This document shows positions 46,051-58,440 of a stretch of 64,000 nucleotides of DNA, one piece after another (the first letter of the stretch is position 1; the number at the start of each line of letters is the position of its first letter). Below the pieces are notes generated by a model, which had not been told where the DNA came from, made no database searches, and saw only the letters and a list, made by a program, of their open reading frames with translations. The DNA comes from Notamacropus eugenii (Eukaryota; Chordata; Mammalia; Diprotodontia; Macropodidae). The translations under genes and the position numbers were made by a program. The stretch covers positions 249,359,010 through 249,423,009 of the forward strand of contig NC_092877.1 of assembly GCF_028372415.1 (NCBI RefSeq). The letters run 5' to 3'.

Positions 46051-47238
46051 TGCTATTATAAGATAAATAATATGCTACTTATATAATGAATGAGAGATGA
46101 CTAATATATAAGTACTATGCCATGTTTTTATCTATACAATAGAAGTAGAAGAAGGTCCATATAATCTCAATTGAATTCTCTGGGTTATGTTTAGGAAGAC
46201 ATGGGCAGGAGTCAAATGGGATTGGAAGGCACCAACAGGTCATGATTGATAATGCAAAAGGGGGTAACCACATTGGTGAAATCATAACTCCATCAAATTA
46301 TGTAAGGTAATAAGATATAAAAAAGCACCATACATGGTAGTGGAAATAAAGAGATAAATTCTATTGTTTTTTAAAATTAAAAATTTATTCAGGTAAAAGA
46401 TGAGATCAGCTGATTATACCGAACATATATTTATGCAAGGTAAATTTTCATTTCAGTGAGAGCCAAATTCTAAGATAAATTAATTATTTTCTAATTGTGT
46501 AATTTCATGTGTTATTTAGGCAGTTTTTGACATATTTTTGAAATATACAGATCTTTCTACATCCCTGAAATCTCAGCTTAAGTATGGCTATCTATTCTAC
46601 CTAATGCTGCCTCAAGAGCAAACCAATGAGTAAAAGCAATAATAATTAAAATATCTGGTTTTAATATACTCATTTTTCATTAAGGAAGTATTTTGCTTTG
46701 GAAATTCCTTCAAATATAAGGAAACAATGTTAAAGGAAAAAAAAAAAACTTTGACTAAGATATAGCATGAAGCCTAACAAGATTTTTACTGATAAAACCA
46801 TTGTCCACCACTTTATTCTGTGTTCTATTGCTGTTGGGGGTAAAGACTAATTTTTTTTTTAAAGAAATACTTGTACCTAAAGTATCTGATATGTTTAATT
46901 GATACCAATTGTATATATATGTACTGACCATAAGTTGATGTTTTCCTTCTCTCCTCCAGCAGGTGAAAATCATTTATTCTATTTGATTATGCTTTATAAT
47001 TTTCAATGTCCCTCAATAAATTCCTGATAGAAGATCTATGTTAGAAGAGTTTCTTTTTGTCATGTCAAGTATTTCCTAAATAGCAGTGAAATAATGGACC
47101 TATCTGTAATTCCTTGCCCTTAATATATGACACATATACTTTCTTTTCAAGTCTACATGCTCTTGATAAGATTACCAATATCTACTACGTATCATTCTTG
47201 CTGATAACTCTGTAGAATAAATAAAAGCACACTCCCTG
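46051..47238. other. Intergenic, nothing recognised
   Basis: AT-rich with A/T runs at 46739-46749 and 46852-46861. No coding signal. Confidence 0.55.
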
Positions 47239-47239
47239 C

Positions 47240-47360
47240 CACACACACACACACACATACACATACCTTTTAAATACTCATATTAGTAATTTTCTCTTCA
47301 TTCTCAAATTTCTTGAATTGGTTTCTAGTGTACATATATGCTCCTGCACAATGTAAGTAC

Positions 47361-47407
<47 letters not shown>
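47240..47407 (+). repeat. Two (CA)n microsatellites
   Basis: CA runs at 47240-47266 and 47364-47407. Confidence 0.95.
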
Positions 47408-47409
<2 letters not shown>

Positions 47410-47589
47410 TAAAAAGACAGAAAAATGATAAACAAAGACAGAATACAAGAGAGTAAATGTCAATGTATATGCTATACAAAAGTAGTGGGGTGACTGAACA
47501 AAGGCTAGAGTTCTCAGATCTTGGTCAGATTGCCTCTACTTCTTGCCAACGCTATGTAAGCAGATTAAGTTGAATGTTTTTTTCTTGAT

Positions 47590-50213
47590 TTAACTTTTTA
47601 ATTTAATTTTATTTTTCAATATTCATTTACACAAGATTTTGAATTCCAAATTTTCTCCCCATCTCTCCCCTCCACCCACCACAAAATATCACGCATTTGG
47701 ATTACCCCTTCCCCATTCTCTCATCCTTGCCATTACAACACTTCCTTCTCTCATCCCCTTTCCCTCTATTTTCTAGTAGGACAAAATACATTTCTATACC
47801 CCATTGCCTGTATATCTCATTTCCCAGTTGCATGTAAGAAAAATTTTAATATTCATTTCTAAAACTTTGAATTCCAACTTTTCTTCCTTCCTTCCTCCCC
47901 ATCCATCCCCACTAAGAAAGTATGCAATTCCATATAGGTTATGGGTGTGTAGTCATGAAAAACACTTCCATAACAGTCATGATGTGAAAGACTAACAGTA
48001 ATTCCCTCAATCCTATTCTGCCTCTCATTTATTCTATTCTCTTTTGACCCTGTCCCTCCTCAAAAGTATTTACTTCTAATTATCCCCCCTCCCATTTGCC
48101 CTCTCTTCTATAATCTGCACCTCTCTTTCCCCCTTCCTCCCTACTTTCCTGTAGTGCAAGATAGATTTTCATACCAAATTGAGTGTACTTGCAATTCCCT
48201 CCTTAAGTCAAATGCTAGGAGAACGTTCACTTTTTCCCTCTCACCTCCCCCCGTTATGCTCCACTAAAAGAGCTTTTTCTTGCCTCTTTTATATGAAAGA
48301 CATTTATCCCCAAAGGAAGAATAGATCTCTCTTTCTCTTTCTCTGAATGCATTCCTTTCTCATCCTATATTTTCTTTTTTTAGAGATCATCCTTTCAACT
48401 CAGCCAGTGCCCTCTGTCTATATGTACATGTCCCTCTAACTACCCCAATACTGAGAAAAATCTGATAAATTACAAATAGTATATTTTCATGCAGGAATGT
48501 AAATAGTTCAAATTTAGTAAGTCCCTTATGATTTCTCTGTCCAGCTGACTTTTTCATTCTTCTCTTGATTCTTGTATTTATAAGTCGAAGTTTCTATTCA
48601 CCGCTGGTCCTTTCATGAAGAATGCTTGAGAGTCTTCTATTTCATTGAATGGCCATTTTCCCTTAGAGTATAATAATACTCAGTTTTGTTGGGCAGGTGA
48701 TTCTTGTATTTAATCCTAGCTCCTTTGATCTCTGGAAGATCATATTCAAAGTTTTATTATCCCTTAATATGTAAGCTGCTGGATCTTGTGTTATCTTGAT
48801 TGTGTTTCCACAAAACTAGAATTGTTTCTTTCCGGATGTTTGCAATATTTTCTCCTTGATCTAAGAGTTCTTCAATTTGGCTAAAATATTCCTAGGAGTT
48901 TTCCTTTTGGGATCTCTCTCAAGAGGCAATTCTTGGATTCTTTAAAAATCTATTTTACCCTTTGGTTCTAGAATATCAGGGCAGTTTTCCTGGATAATTT
49001 CTTGAAAGAAGATGGCTAGGCTCTTCTTTTGATCATGGTTTACAGAGAGTGTAGTCATTTTAAAATTTTCTCTCCTGGATCTATTTTCCAGGTCAGAGGT
49101 TTCTCAAATGAGGTATTTCATGTTGTCTACCATTTTTCATTCTTTTGATTTTATTTTATAATTTCTTGATTTTTCATAAAGTCATTAGATTCCATCTGCT
49201 CCATTCCAATTTTTATGGAATTATTTTCTTCACTGAGCTTTTGGACCTCCTTTTCCATTTGTTCAATTCAGGTTTTTAGGGCATTCTTCTCCTCATTGGC
49301 TTTTTGGATCTCTTTTGCCAGGAGTTCGTCTATTTTTTAAAGTGTCATTTCTTTAGCAATTTTTGGTCCCCTTCAGCAAGCATTTTTCTCATTTTTCTTG
49401 ATTTTATTGAATCACTCTAATTTCTCTTTCCACTTTTTGCACCATTTCTTTTACATAATTTTGAAAATCCTTTTTGAACTCTTGCATGACCTGAGACCAA
49501 TACATATTTTTCTTGGAGGTTTTGGATGTAGGAACATTCATTTTGTTTTCTTCTTCTGTTGCTATATTTTGGTCTTTCCTATCACCACAGTAAGAATCTA
49601 TAGTTTGATACTTTATCCAGTTAGTGCTCATTTCCCCAGTCATTTACTTGAGCTTTGAGCTCTTTGTCAAGTTATTTCTTTGTTTCCAGTAGGGAAGGGA
49701 TGGTGTAGTCAGCTGCTTAATTCCCCCACAGTCTGTAGGATGAGAGCTCCTGAAATAGTCACTGCCACTGCTTTAACTGCTGTGGGCTCCTCTACGCCCT
49801 TGCCAACCTGGGGCTGGAGTTGGACTACTCTACTCTCTCACACAGATCCAACAGGTGTTCTTCCACTGACCTTCCAATTTGTCCCTGGTGTTTTGAGATT
49901 GTGAAGTCTGAAATCCACCACAGGTGCCAGAGATTCTGCCCCCCTCTCTCTGTCAGTCAGAATTGCTCAGGTCCTGAATGTGCCAGCATGGCCCACCCTG
50001 GACTGTATTCTGCTCACAGTGTACCATGATAGATGATTTCCATTGACCTTCCAAGCTGTCTTGGGCCAGAGATTTGCTTCATGCTGTCATTCTGTGGTTT
50101 CTGCATCTTCAGAATTAGTTTAGAGTCATTTATTGCAGGTATTTGTCTGGGCTAGGGGGAAGAGCTCTACCAAGTGCCTGCTTCTACTCCACCATTTTGG
50201 CTACTCCCCTCTC
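47590..50213 (-). mobile_element. HAL1-like (ORF1-only) element, near full length
   Basis: On the minus strand the element begins at about 50213 with 'gaggggagtagccaaaatgg' (decayed L1 head). It has a 5' UTR of about 570 bp, ORF1 (about 49643 to 48600) and a C/T-rich (plus-strand view) 3' UTR, and ends near 47590 with an AATAAA-rich tail ('gaatattgaaaaataaaatt' in element sense). No ORF2, endonuclease or RT motif is present, although the 3' end is intact. That is the definition of half-L1 elements. The 3' UTR contains two copies of an 'attcattt...ttttgaattccaa' block 230 bp apart (47621 and 47851). Confidence 0.8.
48600..49643 (-). pseudogene. HAL1-like ORF1, decayed
   Basis: The longest open part (49643-49404, minus) reads 79 residues and includes TNWIKYQTIDSYCGDRKDQN and the heptad-rich segment VMQEFKKDFQNYVKEMVQKV. 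Downstream, after stops and shifts, 'gacctggaaaatagat' (element sense) and the ENCPDILEPKGKI-like and EKILQ-like regions place the RNA-binding domain at about 49100-48800. It would have encoded the RNA-coating ORF1 protein of an element that depends on L1 RT in trans. Confidence 0.7.
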
Positions 50214-50865
50214 CCTAATTTGACTGCTTGGTAATGTATATGAAGATAAGTAATGGAGGAGTTTTCCATTTAATTCAGAGTATATAATACTGTTCTGTGA
50301 TTATGACCTATTCACTTACTGTTGACGAATTTTTTTTAACTTGGAGACTAAGCCAGAACTGAGAGTACATAGAGAGGAATCAGAATTATTTTTCTCTTCA
50401 CTGTTATAAGGCTAGGTACTAATAAGTCTTCATGGGAGGTTACCACTTTAGCTATCTCACTCTATGTACTTGGTCCCACAGATGACCATGAACAGAAGGT
50501 GCCTCTGTTTCTTTGGCTGTTTGTGTTTGTTATTTTGTACTTTAGCAGGAGTGCTGAAACAAAACCAACTAGACTGGAATCTTGCTTCAAAAGGTCATAA
50601 AAGCCAGGAGATGTGCAATGATAGGAGACTATGATAGCTGTTACAGTTCAAAGAATGAGGATCCACTACTGCCCTAAAATACTACCTTAATTACTCAGGC
50701 CACCATCAAATCTCTCCAGCAGCTGTAATACTCTGTGTGACAAGTGGGAAATCTATTTCTTCATCACCTATGATTTTTTTGGAAAAGAATTTGTGCATTG
50801 TTAATGTATTGTTAATGGAATGGGAAGATCTTTCCCATCTATTATTAGGCCAATGTGACCAGCTT
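50214..50865. other. Intergenic, unclassified
   Basis: No firm feature. Confidence 0.5.
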
Positions 50866-50869
50866 GAGT

Positions 50870-51255
50870 CACATGGAAGACTGAGTCAAATGAGTCTAAG
50901 TCACATGGAGCCTGTGGTGGGAGGGGCTTGTTGAATTGGTGGATCAAGAAGGAGTGCAGTAGGAATAGTGGAGCAGGAAAGGTGGAGCAGAGCTGAGAGG
51001 AAGTGAGACAAAGCAAGCAAAGCTGGGAATGAGAGGAAGCAAGAGTTAGCTGTGAGAGAGGGAGTGATTTTGTTTAAGGGAGTCATTTTGTGGGAAGACC
51101 TGATAATGTGTATAGACTTCTTAGTTATTATGATGGATTCCTTTATTACCATAAGAGATTTGACTTTTTGGTGTTTGAATAAATGTCTTGGTTCTATTTT
51201 TAATGAAGAGAGTCTCTTCTATCTTGCTATTGAAACCTGGATACATACTATATAT
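50870..51255 (+). repeat. Possible solo LTR, unclassified
   Basis: A G-rich block with repeated 'agtcacatgga' words (50869, 50900) and GGAGCAGG/GAGGAAG words is followed by AATAAA at 51178. This resembles a solo LTR with its poly(A) signal. No matching TG...CA ends or target-site duplication could be fixed. Confidence 0.3.
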
Positions 51256-51504
51256 TCATAGCTGCCTCTGTGGGTATCACCTTGGCAGTACAGTTTGGCA
51301 GGGAAAATGTTCAATGGTAGTCACTTTAAGTTTAGGTATACTTTTGTCAGCAGTGGGAGTATACAAGTCATCCTCAGTTTGTTGAGTGTGGGCATTTTTG
51401 TACTTTGGTCTTAGAATTTCTCTCTCTCCCCTCCTCCTGTAACATGATGACAATAAGCATGATTGAACATGAAGCTTCAAAACTGTTATGTATAATCTAC
51501 TGTC

Positions 51505-51514
51505 CTATATATAC

Positions 51515-51577
<63 letters not shown>

Positions 51578-51580
51578 ATT
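51505..51580 (+). repeat. (TA)n(TG)n(TA)n microsatellite
   Basis: TATATA, about 17 TG units, TATATA. Confidence 0.95.
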
Positions 51581-53160
51581 TGCTCTGACCATTTTTTTCC
51601 TTTCAGTTTACCACCCCTCCTGGCCCAGATGACTACTGTTAGATAAATGTGAGTGTGTGTGTAAAATCATTCTATAAATACTTTTATTTTTTAGTTCTTT
51701 TTCTGAATTCATAGTGTCTTCCTTCATATGACTTCTGTAGTTAATTTCAACATTTATAATAGTCAAAATGACTTATTCATTCAAAGTTGTTCTTAAAACA
51801 ATATTGTTATTAATTTATACAATGTTCCCTTGATTTTTATTATTTTACTGTTCAATATTACCTTTCTCATAAACATCAATTTGTTAAAGAAAATTGGTAA
51901 TTTATTATCAGTGATTTAGACATTTCAACTGGTTAAATGATGCTGTGGAAATAAATGACACTAACACAATATTGGGACACTAATAACTGCCACTTGATAT
52001 TGAGAAGAGAGTATTACAATGTATATGTTAGACAATATCATGGGAATGTCTTACCCTTCAAGATTAGTTCTGAAATGCTTAAGGGAATTGTGGCCAGAGG
52101 TACTCTGACCTGCTAGTGAACATGTGAGTTTCTCTCTACATAAAAGTTAATGTACACCAAATCTCCCAAGGTCTCAAAACAAGTATTCCCCAGTGTAATT
52201 CACAATGTTATCTAAAGGAACACTTTCATACTGGGGCCCTCTATCAGTAAGCCATTCTCAGGTAATCCATTATTTTCCCTTCGGATTTCATTTATTACCC
52301 TACTATATGTTTTGGCCTTTACTGTCTGTGGCTACTATGTCCTCTGCTACCCTTACAAGATAAGCTTTTTAACTATGCTCACTATTTTCAAATGTTACAG
52401 TCTTCTCTCATGGAAAGTAGATTAAACATTGTTCTCTCAGTTTGTGTTAGTAGTTATTTGTCCTTGTCTGAATGGAGATAGGTTACAACTCACTCAATTG
52501 TGATTTCTCATTGTCTAGCCTTTTCATTCCCAGGAACAGAATGACTCATCCAAGTGCAGAACTTTTCTGATACCACCTCTTACCACTAGGCTTCCAGGTG
52601 TTCCTTCATCTCAACTACATGAGGGCCTTGATATTGATCTTACCTTCATGTAAATTAACTCAAATCTTAATCTAACTCTAAGGGTCTTCCTTTATTTCAA
52701 CCTTCAAGAAACTCTTCCCACTGATTTAGCAGTTGAAAAGTCATTTCATTTGTTCCTCAGTTTATTCTTTTTAGAGACTGAGTGGTACTATTGCAGTTAC
52801 AGTGCTGTGGAGTATGGGGTAGCTGCAATTATCAGCAGTGCCTAAAGTATGTAAGCCTTTAAGGCTTGCCTTAAATTCTAAATCATTTTGGGGGGGTGGT
52901 AATAAATTTAAACTCAGACAGAATGAGGCTATCTAAATTTATTATACATATAATATTGCTTTCAAATTGGCAATAAATTCAAAAGTCACTTGAAAGCCCA
53001 TGGAAAACAATGCAAAAACCAAAAATCCCTGAAGAGATGGTTTAACATCTCATAATTTCTTTTAATATTATCCACACATGGACAAACTGCTCTGTTTCTA
53101 ACATTTATACCTTTCTAAGATGGATTTTTTTTTGAGTGAGCATTTTGATCTTTTTTTTTT
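51581..53160. other. Intergenic, nothing recognised
   Basis: No gene or firm repeat; T/A-rich with a G-run at 52890. Confidence 0.5.
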
Positions 53161-53164
53161 CTAA

Positions 53165-53420
53165 ATGGCAAAGACAAGGGTCAAAACTTTTCCCAACAAA
53201 CTATCAAAAGGACGGCAATGAAAGAAGGCAGCAAAACTAAAAATAAATGAAAACAAGGGAACAAACATAAAGTGCAGGGAAAGTAAATCCTTCTTGGTAT
53301 AGATATCATGAGAGGCACATGCTGCTTAGAAAGTGAACTGTAGGGGTTATCCTTCATTAATTTATTGTGTTTCATCTGAAAATTCAAGGTTAGAAACATG
53401 TAACCCTAAGATTACCAGTT
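53165..53420 (-). repeat. Unclassified dispersed repeat, inverted copy 1
   Basis: The reverse complement of this segment aligns throughout with 54508-54770. Shared blocks (element sense) are 'agatgaaacacaat', 'tgcactttatgtttgttccc' and 'gttttcatttatttttag'. The minus-strand frame here and the plus-strand frame there share FPCTLCL..CFHLFL, which reflects DNA similarity only. Confidence 0.8.
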
Positions 53421-53627
53421 GTGCTATAGATACTAAGTGACACCATGATTCTCAAGTTTCCCTTTCTTTCCTTTTCTGTTTCCATCTGTTTAACCCTTTT
53501 TCTCTTCTCTCCTGCTCTGTCTCTCTGTCAGTCTCCATTTCTTTCTCTTTGTCTCTCTCTGTGTATGTCTGTCTGTTTCTTTGTCTGTGTCAATCCATCT
53601 CTCTCCTGCCCCCTCTGTCATAAACAC
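53421..53627. other. C/T-rich sequence
   Basis: Degenerate TCTC/CTGT pyrimidine tract leading into the CA repeat. Confidence 0.6.
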
Positions 53628-53644
53628 AGACACACAGACACACA

Positions 53645-53679
<35 letters not shown>

Positions 53680-53680
53680 T
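53628..53680 (+). repeat. (CA)n microsatellite
   Basis: CACAGA then pure CA. Confidence 0.95.
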
Positions 53681-54092
53681 GCTAGATCCTTTCTTCAGAA
53701 TATGTGTCTCATACAAGGAAACTTATGCTTTTATGATAGCACTCCCACTTTAATATAATTATATGTTTTCTTAAAGATATACATTTATTGAGAGTATATT
53801 GTGCACATATACATGTGTATATGTATATACATATTTAATATTATATATATGAACATATGCATGTGCAAATACACATACCAGTGTGTATGTACATATACAC
53901 ATATTGTAGGAAAGAAGTTTATTATCTTGTTTCAAAAACCTTATTCATTAAATTTTTTTGAATGTAGCTTGGTGTGGCTAGAAAATGACTAACCTCAGAA
54001 ACGCTCCCAGGGAAGCGAGATTGCTACAGGGAATGCCGGGATTCTACTCGTAACTACAGTGCACAAAATGCTTGTGTTTTGGATTCCCCAAA

Positions 54093-54260
54093 TTTAATGA
54101 TATATATATATATATACTCATATGGAATTTGACCTTAATTTCAATTTTTTTGTCACATAGACCTCTCTCTATCTCTATACACACACACACACATATATAT
54201 ACATTTGTACACATATACATATATACATATTCATACATACACACAAATATATCAATAGAC
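54093..54260 (+). repeat. Two TA/CA microsatellite patches
   Basis: TA run at 54100-54115; CA/TA run at 54177-54250. Confidence 0.85.
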
Positions 54261-54453
54261 CTAACTCTCTACAAAATAGCTTAATTGCTATGCAAAAGTT
54301 TCCATTGTTATCCTCCTCTGAAATTCACTGTAACATAATCCTAGTAGAGATTTGAGGATGGAGCCTTCTTCCTGCTTTCTTACTCCAAGAAATGACGTAA
54401 TAAATTTCTTTCTGAATGTTTTTCAGATTTCCCTAATTATTCTCCTGACTTGC

Positions 54454-54506
54454 AACACACACGCACACACACACACACACTCACACACACACACACACAC
54501 ACACAC
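54454..54506 (+). repeat. (CA)n microsatellite adjoining the inverted repeat
   Basis: Interrupted CA run that ends exactly where the plus-strand repeat arm begins. Confidence 0.93.
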
Positions 54507-54507
54507 A

Positions 54508-54770
54508 GCTGGTATCCTATAAGGTTATACATTTCCAAGCTTGGATTTTGAGATGAAACAAAATGAAAAATGAAGGTTACCCCATGCACTCTGATTTCAC
54601 GACAATATGAGCTTGACACAATTTCTAGACTAAGAAGAATTTGCTTCCCTTGCACTTTATGTTTGCTCCTCTGTTTTCATTTATTTTTAGCTTCCTACAT
54701 TTTTTTTTGCTCTTATCCTTTTTGTTTGGAAAAAATTGGAGGATTGTCTTTGTCATGGAAATTAAAAAGA
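54508..54770 (+). repeat. Unclassified dispersed repeat, copy 2
   Basis: Plus-oriented partner of 53165-53420, separated by about 1.09 kb. Contains 'tgcactttatgtttgctcct' and 'gttttcatttatttttagct'. Confidence 0.8.
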
Positions 54771-55585
54771 GAAAAAGACCAGAAACCCTCCTATATGTGT
54801 TTATCCTTCATTTTCAAAGAGGACTAATTAAGTCACACAGCAATGTCTTGAATTATGTGCACATTGGATTTAAATGAAGCCAAGTCACACAAAGTTATCA
54901 TCCTCACTCTCTCTTCCAGAGTCACTGAAATTCTGGGACAAGACAAAAATCAGCAAGACTGGCAATCACCTGGATACAGTAGATGACCTTGGCAACTTTG
55001 AAGTGCAACTAAGTTCTAAGAATCTCACATTGGATGCCTTAGCCACTTTCATGGCTATTGGAACAAGTTCTCAGTAATTAATTCTTTAAGAGGAGGCCTT
55101 CACAGGTTTAGAGTGTCTATGCCCAAATTCAGTCACGAGTTTGAGGTCCATCAGTTACCCTTAAGTTTCTTTAATCTGTCTACCAAGACACTTTTACTGC
55201 TATATTTAGAGAAGGGTTTGACTTCAGAAGAGAATTTTTAAACACTTTACTTACTGTTCTCATTTGTTTTTTTTTTTTGCTTTATAATTCTTATTTTTAT
55301 TTTTAATCAAATAAATTATAGAATTAGAGAAATCCAGAAAAGCAAGACAATCAGAATTTCAAGCATAGAAGTCTCTGTATGTTGTAGTTTGAGATATGGT
55401 TCTTCTACCTCCCTTTATTATCTTAGTAATCAAGCTTTTTTTATTCACCTGCAAAAACAATTAGTACTATAGAAAAATCGCTAAGATAACAGCCTGCTTT
55501 ATGTCTATAATCTTATGAGCCAGCGGTTCAGTATGTTCCTGCATCAATGTTTTCTTTTTCTTCCTTTTTTATGTTTATGTTTTGT
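54771..55585. other. Probable continuation of a marsupial repeat, then AT-rich DNA
   Basis: 54800-55080 ('tatccttcattttcaaagag', 'cactctctcttccagagtca', 'acagtagatgaccttggcaa') looks like a widely dispersed marsupial repeat with its 'tccttcattctcaaagaggac' motif. The family name is not certain. The remainder shows nothing. Confidence 0.45.
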
Positions 55586-56393
55586 TAGGGTTATTTATTT
55601 ATTTTTAGTTTTCAACATTCATTTCCACAAAATTTTGAATTTCAAATTTTCTCCCAATCTCTCCTCTCCACCCACCCCAAAATGCCATGCATGCTGATTA
55701 CCCATTCCCGCACTATACTCTCACTTCTATCACACCTCTCCCTTCACTTATCCCCATCTTCTCTCTTTTCTTGTTAGGCAAGATAGATTTCTATACCCTT
55801 TTACTTGTATTTCTTATTTCCAGTTACATGCAAAAACAATTCTCATCATTCAGTCCTAAAACTTTGAATTACAATTTCTCTCCCTTCATCCCTCCCCATC
55901 CATCCCCACTGAGAAGGCTGGCAATTCAATATAAGCTATATATCTGTAATTTTGCAAAAAACTTCCATAATAGTCATGTTGTGAAAGACTCTGTCAATTC
56001 ATTCTATTCTCTTTTGACTTTCTCCTTGCTCAAAATTGTTCATTTCTAATTACTCTGTCCTCTATTTTGGGCTTCCTTCTGTCATCTGACCCACACCCCA
56101 CTTATCCCCTTCTTCTCTACTTTTCTGTAATGTAAGATAGATTTTTATATCAAATTGAGTGTGCATGATATTCACTTCTTAAGTTAAATGTGAGAAGAGT
56201 AAGCTTCACTTTTTCCCTCTCACCTCCCCTCTTTTCCCGTCCATTGAAAAAACTTTTTGCTTGTCTCTTTTATGAGAGACAATTTGCCCCATTCTGTTTC
56301 TCCCTTTCTCCTCTCAATATATTCCTCTCACCCCTTAATTTTATTTTTTTACATATCATCCCTTCCTATTCAAGTCACCTTGTGCTTTCTGTA

Positions 56394-56415
56394 TATACAT
56401 ATATATATATGCATG

Positions 56416-56448
<33 letters not shown>

Positions 56449-56456
56449 GTATATAA
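56394..56456 (+). repeat. (TA)n(TATG)n microsatellite inside the HAL1-like 3' UTR
   Basis: CATATA, pure TA, then TATG units; a simple-repeat expansion inside the element. Confidence 0.9.
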
Positions 56457-56599
56457 TCCCTCTAACTACCCAAATACTGAGAAAATTTTAACAGTTACAA
56501 ATATTATCATTCAATATATGAAAGCAAAGAGTGCAACTTTGGTAAATTCCTTATGATTTCTCTTTCCTGTTTACCTTTTCATGGATCTCTTGATTCTTT

Positions 56600-57290
56600 T
56601 GTTTGAAAGTCAGATTTTTTTTTTTTCTGCTCTGGTCTTTTCATCACCAATGCTTGAAAATCCTCTGTTTCTTGAATTACCATTTTTCCCCTGAAGTATT
56701 ATACTCAGTTTTGGTGGGTAGGTGATTCTTGATTTTAATCCGAATTCATTTGACTTCTGGAATATCATATTGCAAGCCCTTTGATCCCTTAATGTAGAAG
56801 CTATTAGATCTTGTGTCATTGTGATTGTATTTCCACAATACTCTAAGTGTTCCTTTCTAGTTGCTTGCAATATTTTTCTCTTTGACCTGGGAACTCTGGA
56901 AGTTGGCCACAATGTTCCTAGGAGTTTCTTTTTTTTGGATCTCTTTCAGGAGGTCATCAATGGATTCTTTCAATATTTATTTTACCCTCTGCTTCTAGAA
57001 CATCAGGGCAGATTTCCTTGATAATTTCATGAAAGATTATGTCTATGCTCTTTATTTGATCATGGCTTTATAGTAGTCCCATAATTTTTAAATGTCTCCC
57101 TTAGATCTATTTTCCAGGTCAGTTGTTTTTCCAATGAGTTATATCACATTGTCTTTTTTTTTTTTTATTATTCTTTTGATTTTGTTTTGTAATTTCTTGG
57201 TTTCTCATAAAATCCTTAGCTTCCATCTGCTCCATTTTAATTTTAAAGAACTATTTTCTTCAGGGAGTATTTGAACCTCCTTTTCCATTT
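56600..57290 (-). pseudogene. HAL1-like ORF1 fragment
   Basis: In element sense, 'gacctggaaaatagatctaa' (about 57100) opens the RNA-binding domain. The longest open piece (56912-56610, minus) contains SKRKILQATRKEHLEYCGNTITMTQDLIASTLRDQRACN, the ORF1 C-terminal domain. The coiled coil is mostly deleted. Stops and shifts elsewhere. Confidence 0.7.
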
Positions 57291-57523
57291 GGTCCTGCCC
57301 ATAGTTGAACTGCACTTCACTCCAAGCCATGGTGATAATCCTTTACTGTCAGCCTTCCTCACTGTCCTTGGCTGAAAATGTCTTTCACTCTGTGGTTTTG
57401 TGGCTTCTGCTGCTGTAGATTGTTTAGAGTCATGTTTTACAAGTATTTTATGGGCTATGGGGGGAGGGGGGAGCTTCTACACGTCCATCCTTCTATTCTG
57501 CCATCTTGGCTCTGCTCCCCTAT

Positions 57524-58320
57524 CGAAGTTTTTTGATTCTACAAACCCTTATATATAGGAGTCACTGCAATTCAACATATACATTTTTCAGATTATGATT
57601 TTTTTCTATTATAGGTGCTCAACCCTCTCTGATTTCAGATAGAAAGAAAAGATTATTCTTTATAAGGTAGAAATACCAACCAATATATTCTCCATGACAG
57701 AAATAACCTTAATATGTATTCTTATTTTCCCAGTGAAGTCCTCTATAGAAGCTGCCTTTTCTTAGTTCCTTTGCCCAACTATATGCAACTGTAATGGCAA
57801 TATTTATTGTCTGTGGTTCGAATGTTCAGCTTAATAAATGATTGCCTATCTTATTGAACAAGATAGAGCCTGTAAACTTTTGTAAATTTATATGGCTGCC
57901 TAAATTGTTGATTTTGGCCAGAAAGAAAATAGTAGGGCCAGAAGGACAGTATAAGTGGACTGCTTGCTTAATTTTCTCAAGGAAGTACATAAAAATTTTG
58001 CTTAATTATATTATATTGGTTAGCATATAATATTAGACAACACTCCTTTGGTTTAATAAATAACTTCATGTTTTAATGTATCCTTTTTGAGGTATCTCCA
58101 AAGGCCTCTTAATATGTCACTTGAGCCAAAGACTAAGCATTGTAATGGCAAAAACTGTGAGGAACATATGTTAAAACATACAATTGAATTGTCCATCGCC
58201 TACTTCCTTGCAAAGTACGTTAACCACTCTCAGTGTCAATTTCCTAATCTGAAAAATGAGAAAATAGGCACATGAATTAAAGTGATATAAATGTCTTCTA
58301 GTTTCCAAATATTTTATTTC
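57524..58320. other. Intergenic, with a weak SINE-like patch
   Basis: 58195-58270 ('ctctcagtgtcaatttccta', 'atctgaaaaatgag') may be a SINE core scrap. Otherwise nothing. Confidence 0.45.
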
Positions 58321-58324
58321 CATT

Positions 58325-58440
58325 CTGTCTTCCACAGTGCTGTCAAAACAACCTCTCTAGGACATAACTTTAATTATACCAAGCCCCATCTTAAAAATCT
58401 TAACTGGCTTCCTATATTATGTAATTAGAATAAAATGCAA
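58325..58440 (+). repeat. L2-like fragment cut by the L1 insertion
   Basis: 'tgctgtcaaaacaacctctc', 'ttaactggcttcctatatta' and 'agaataaaatgcaa' match the L2 block also present at 31200-31330. The match stops exactly at the L1 start, so the L1 inserted into an older L2. Confidence 0.6.

Larger units (their letters stand above)
55590..57523 (-). mobile_element. HAL1-like element, internally deleted
   Basis: Minus-strand head at about 57523-57490 ('agccaagatggcagaataga' in element sense), about 220 bp of 5' UTR, an ORF1 lacking its N-terminal part, then the same 3' UTR as 47590-48600, and an AATAAA-rich end near 55590. The 3' UTR again has the duplicated 'attcatt' block, at 55617 and 55848 (231 bp apart). 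No RT. Confidence 0.78.

Noticed and set aside
53181..54827. Conserved short protein family (FPCTLCL..CFHLFL) shared by two frames
   Set aside because: The similarity is at DNA level over a 260-bp inverted repeat, continues outside the frames, and the frames differ in start and end.
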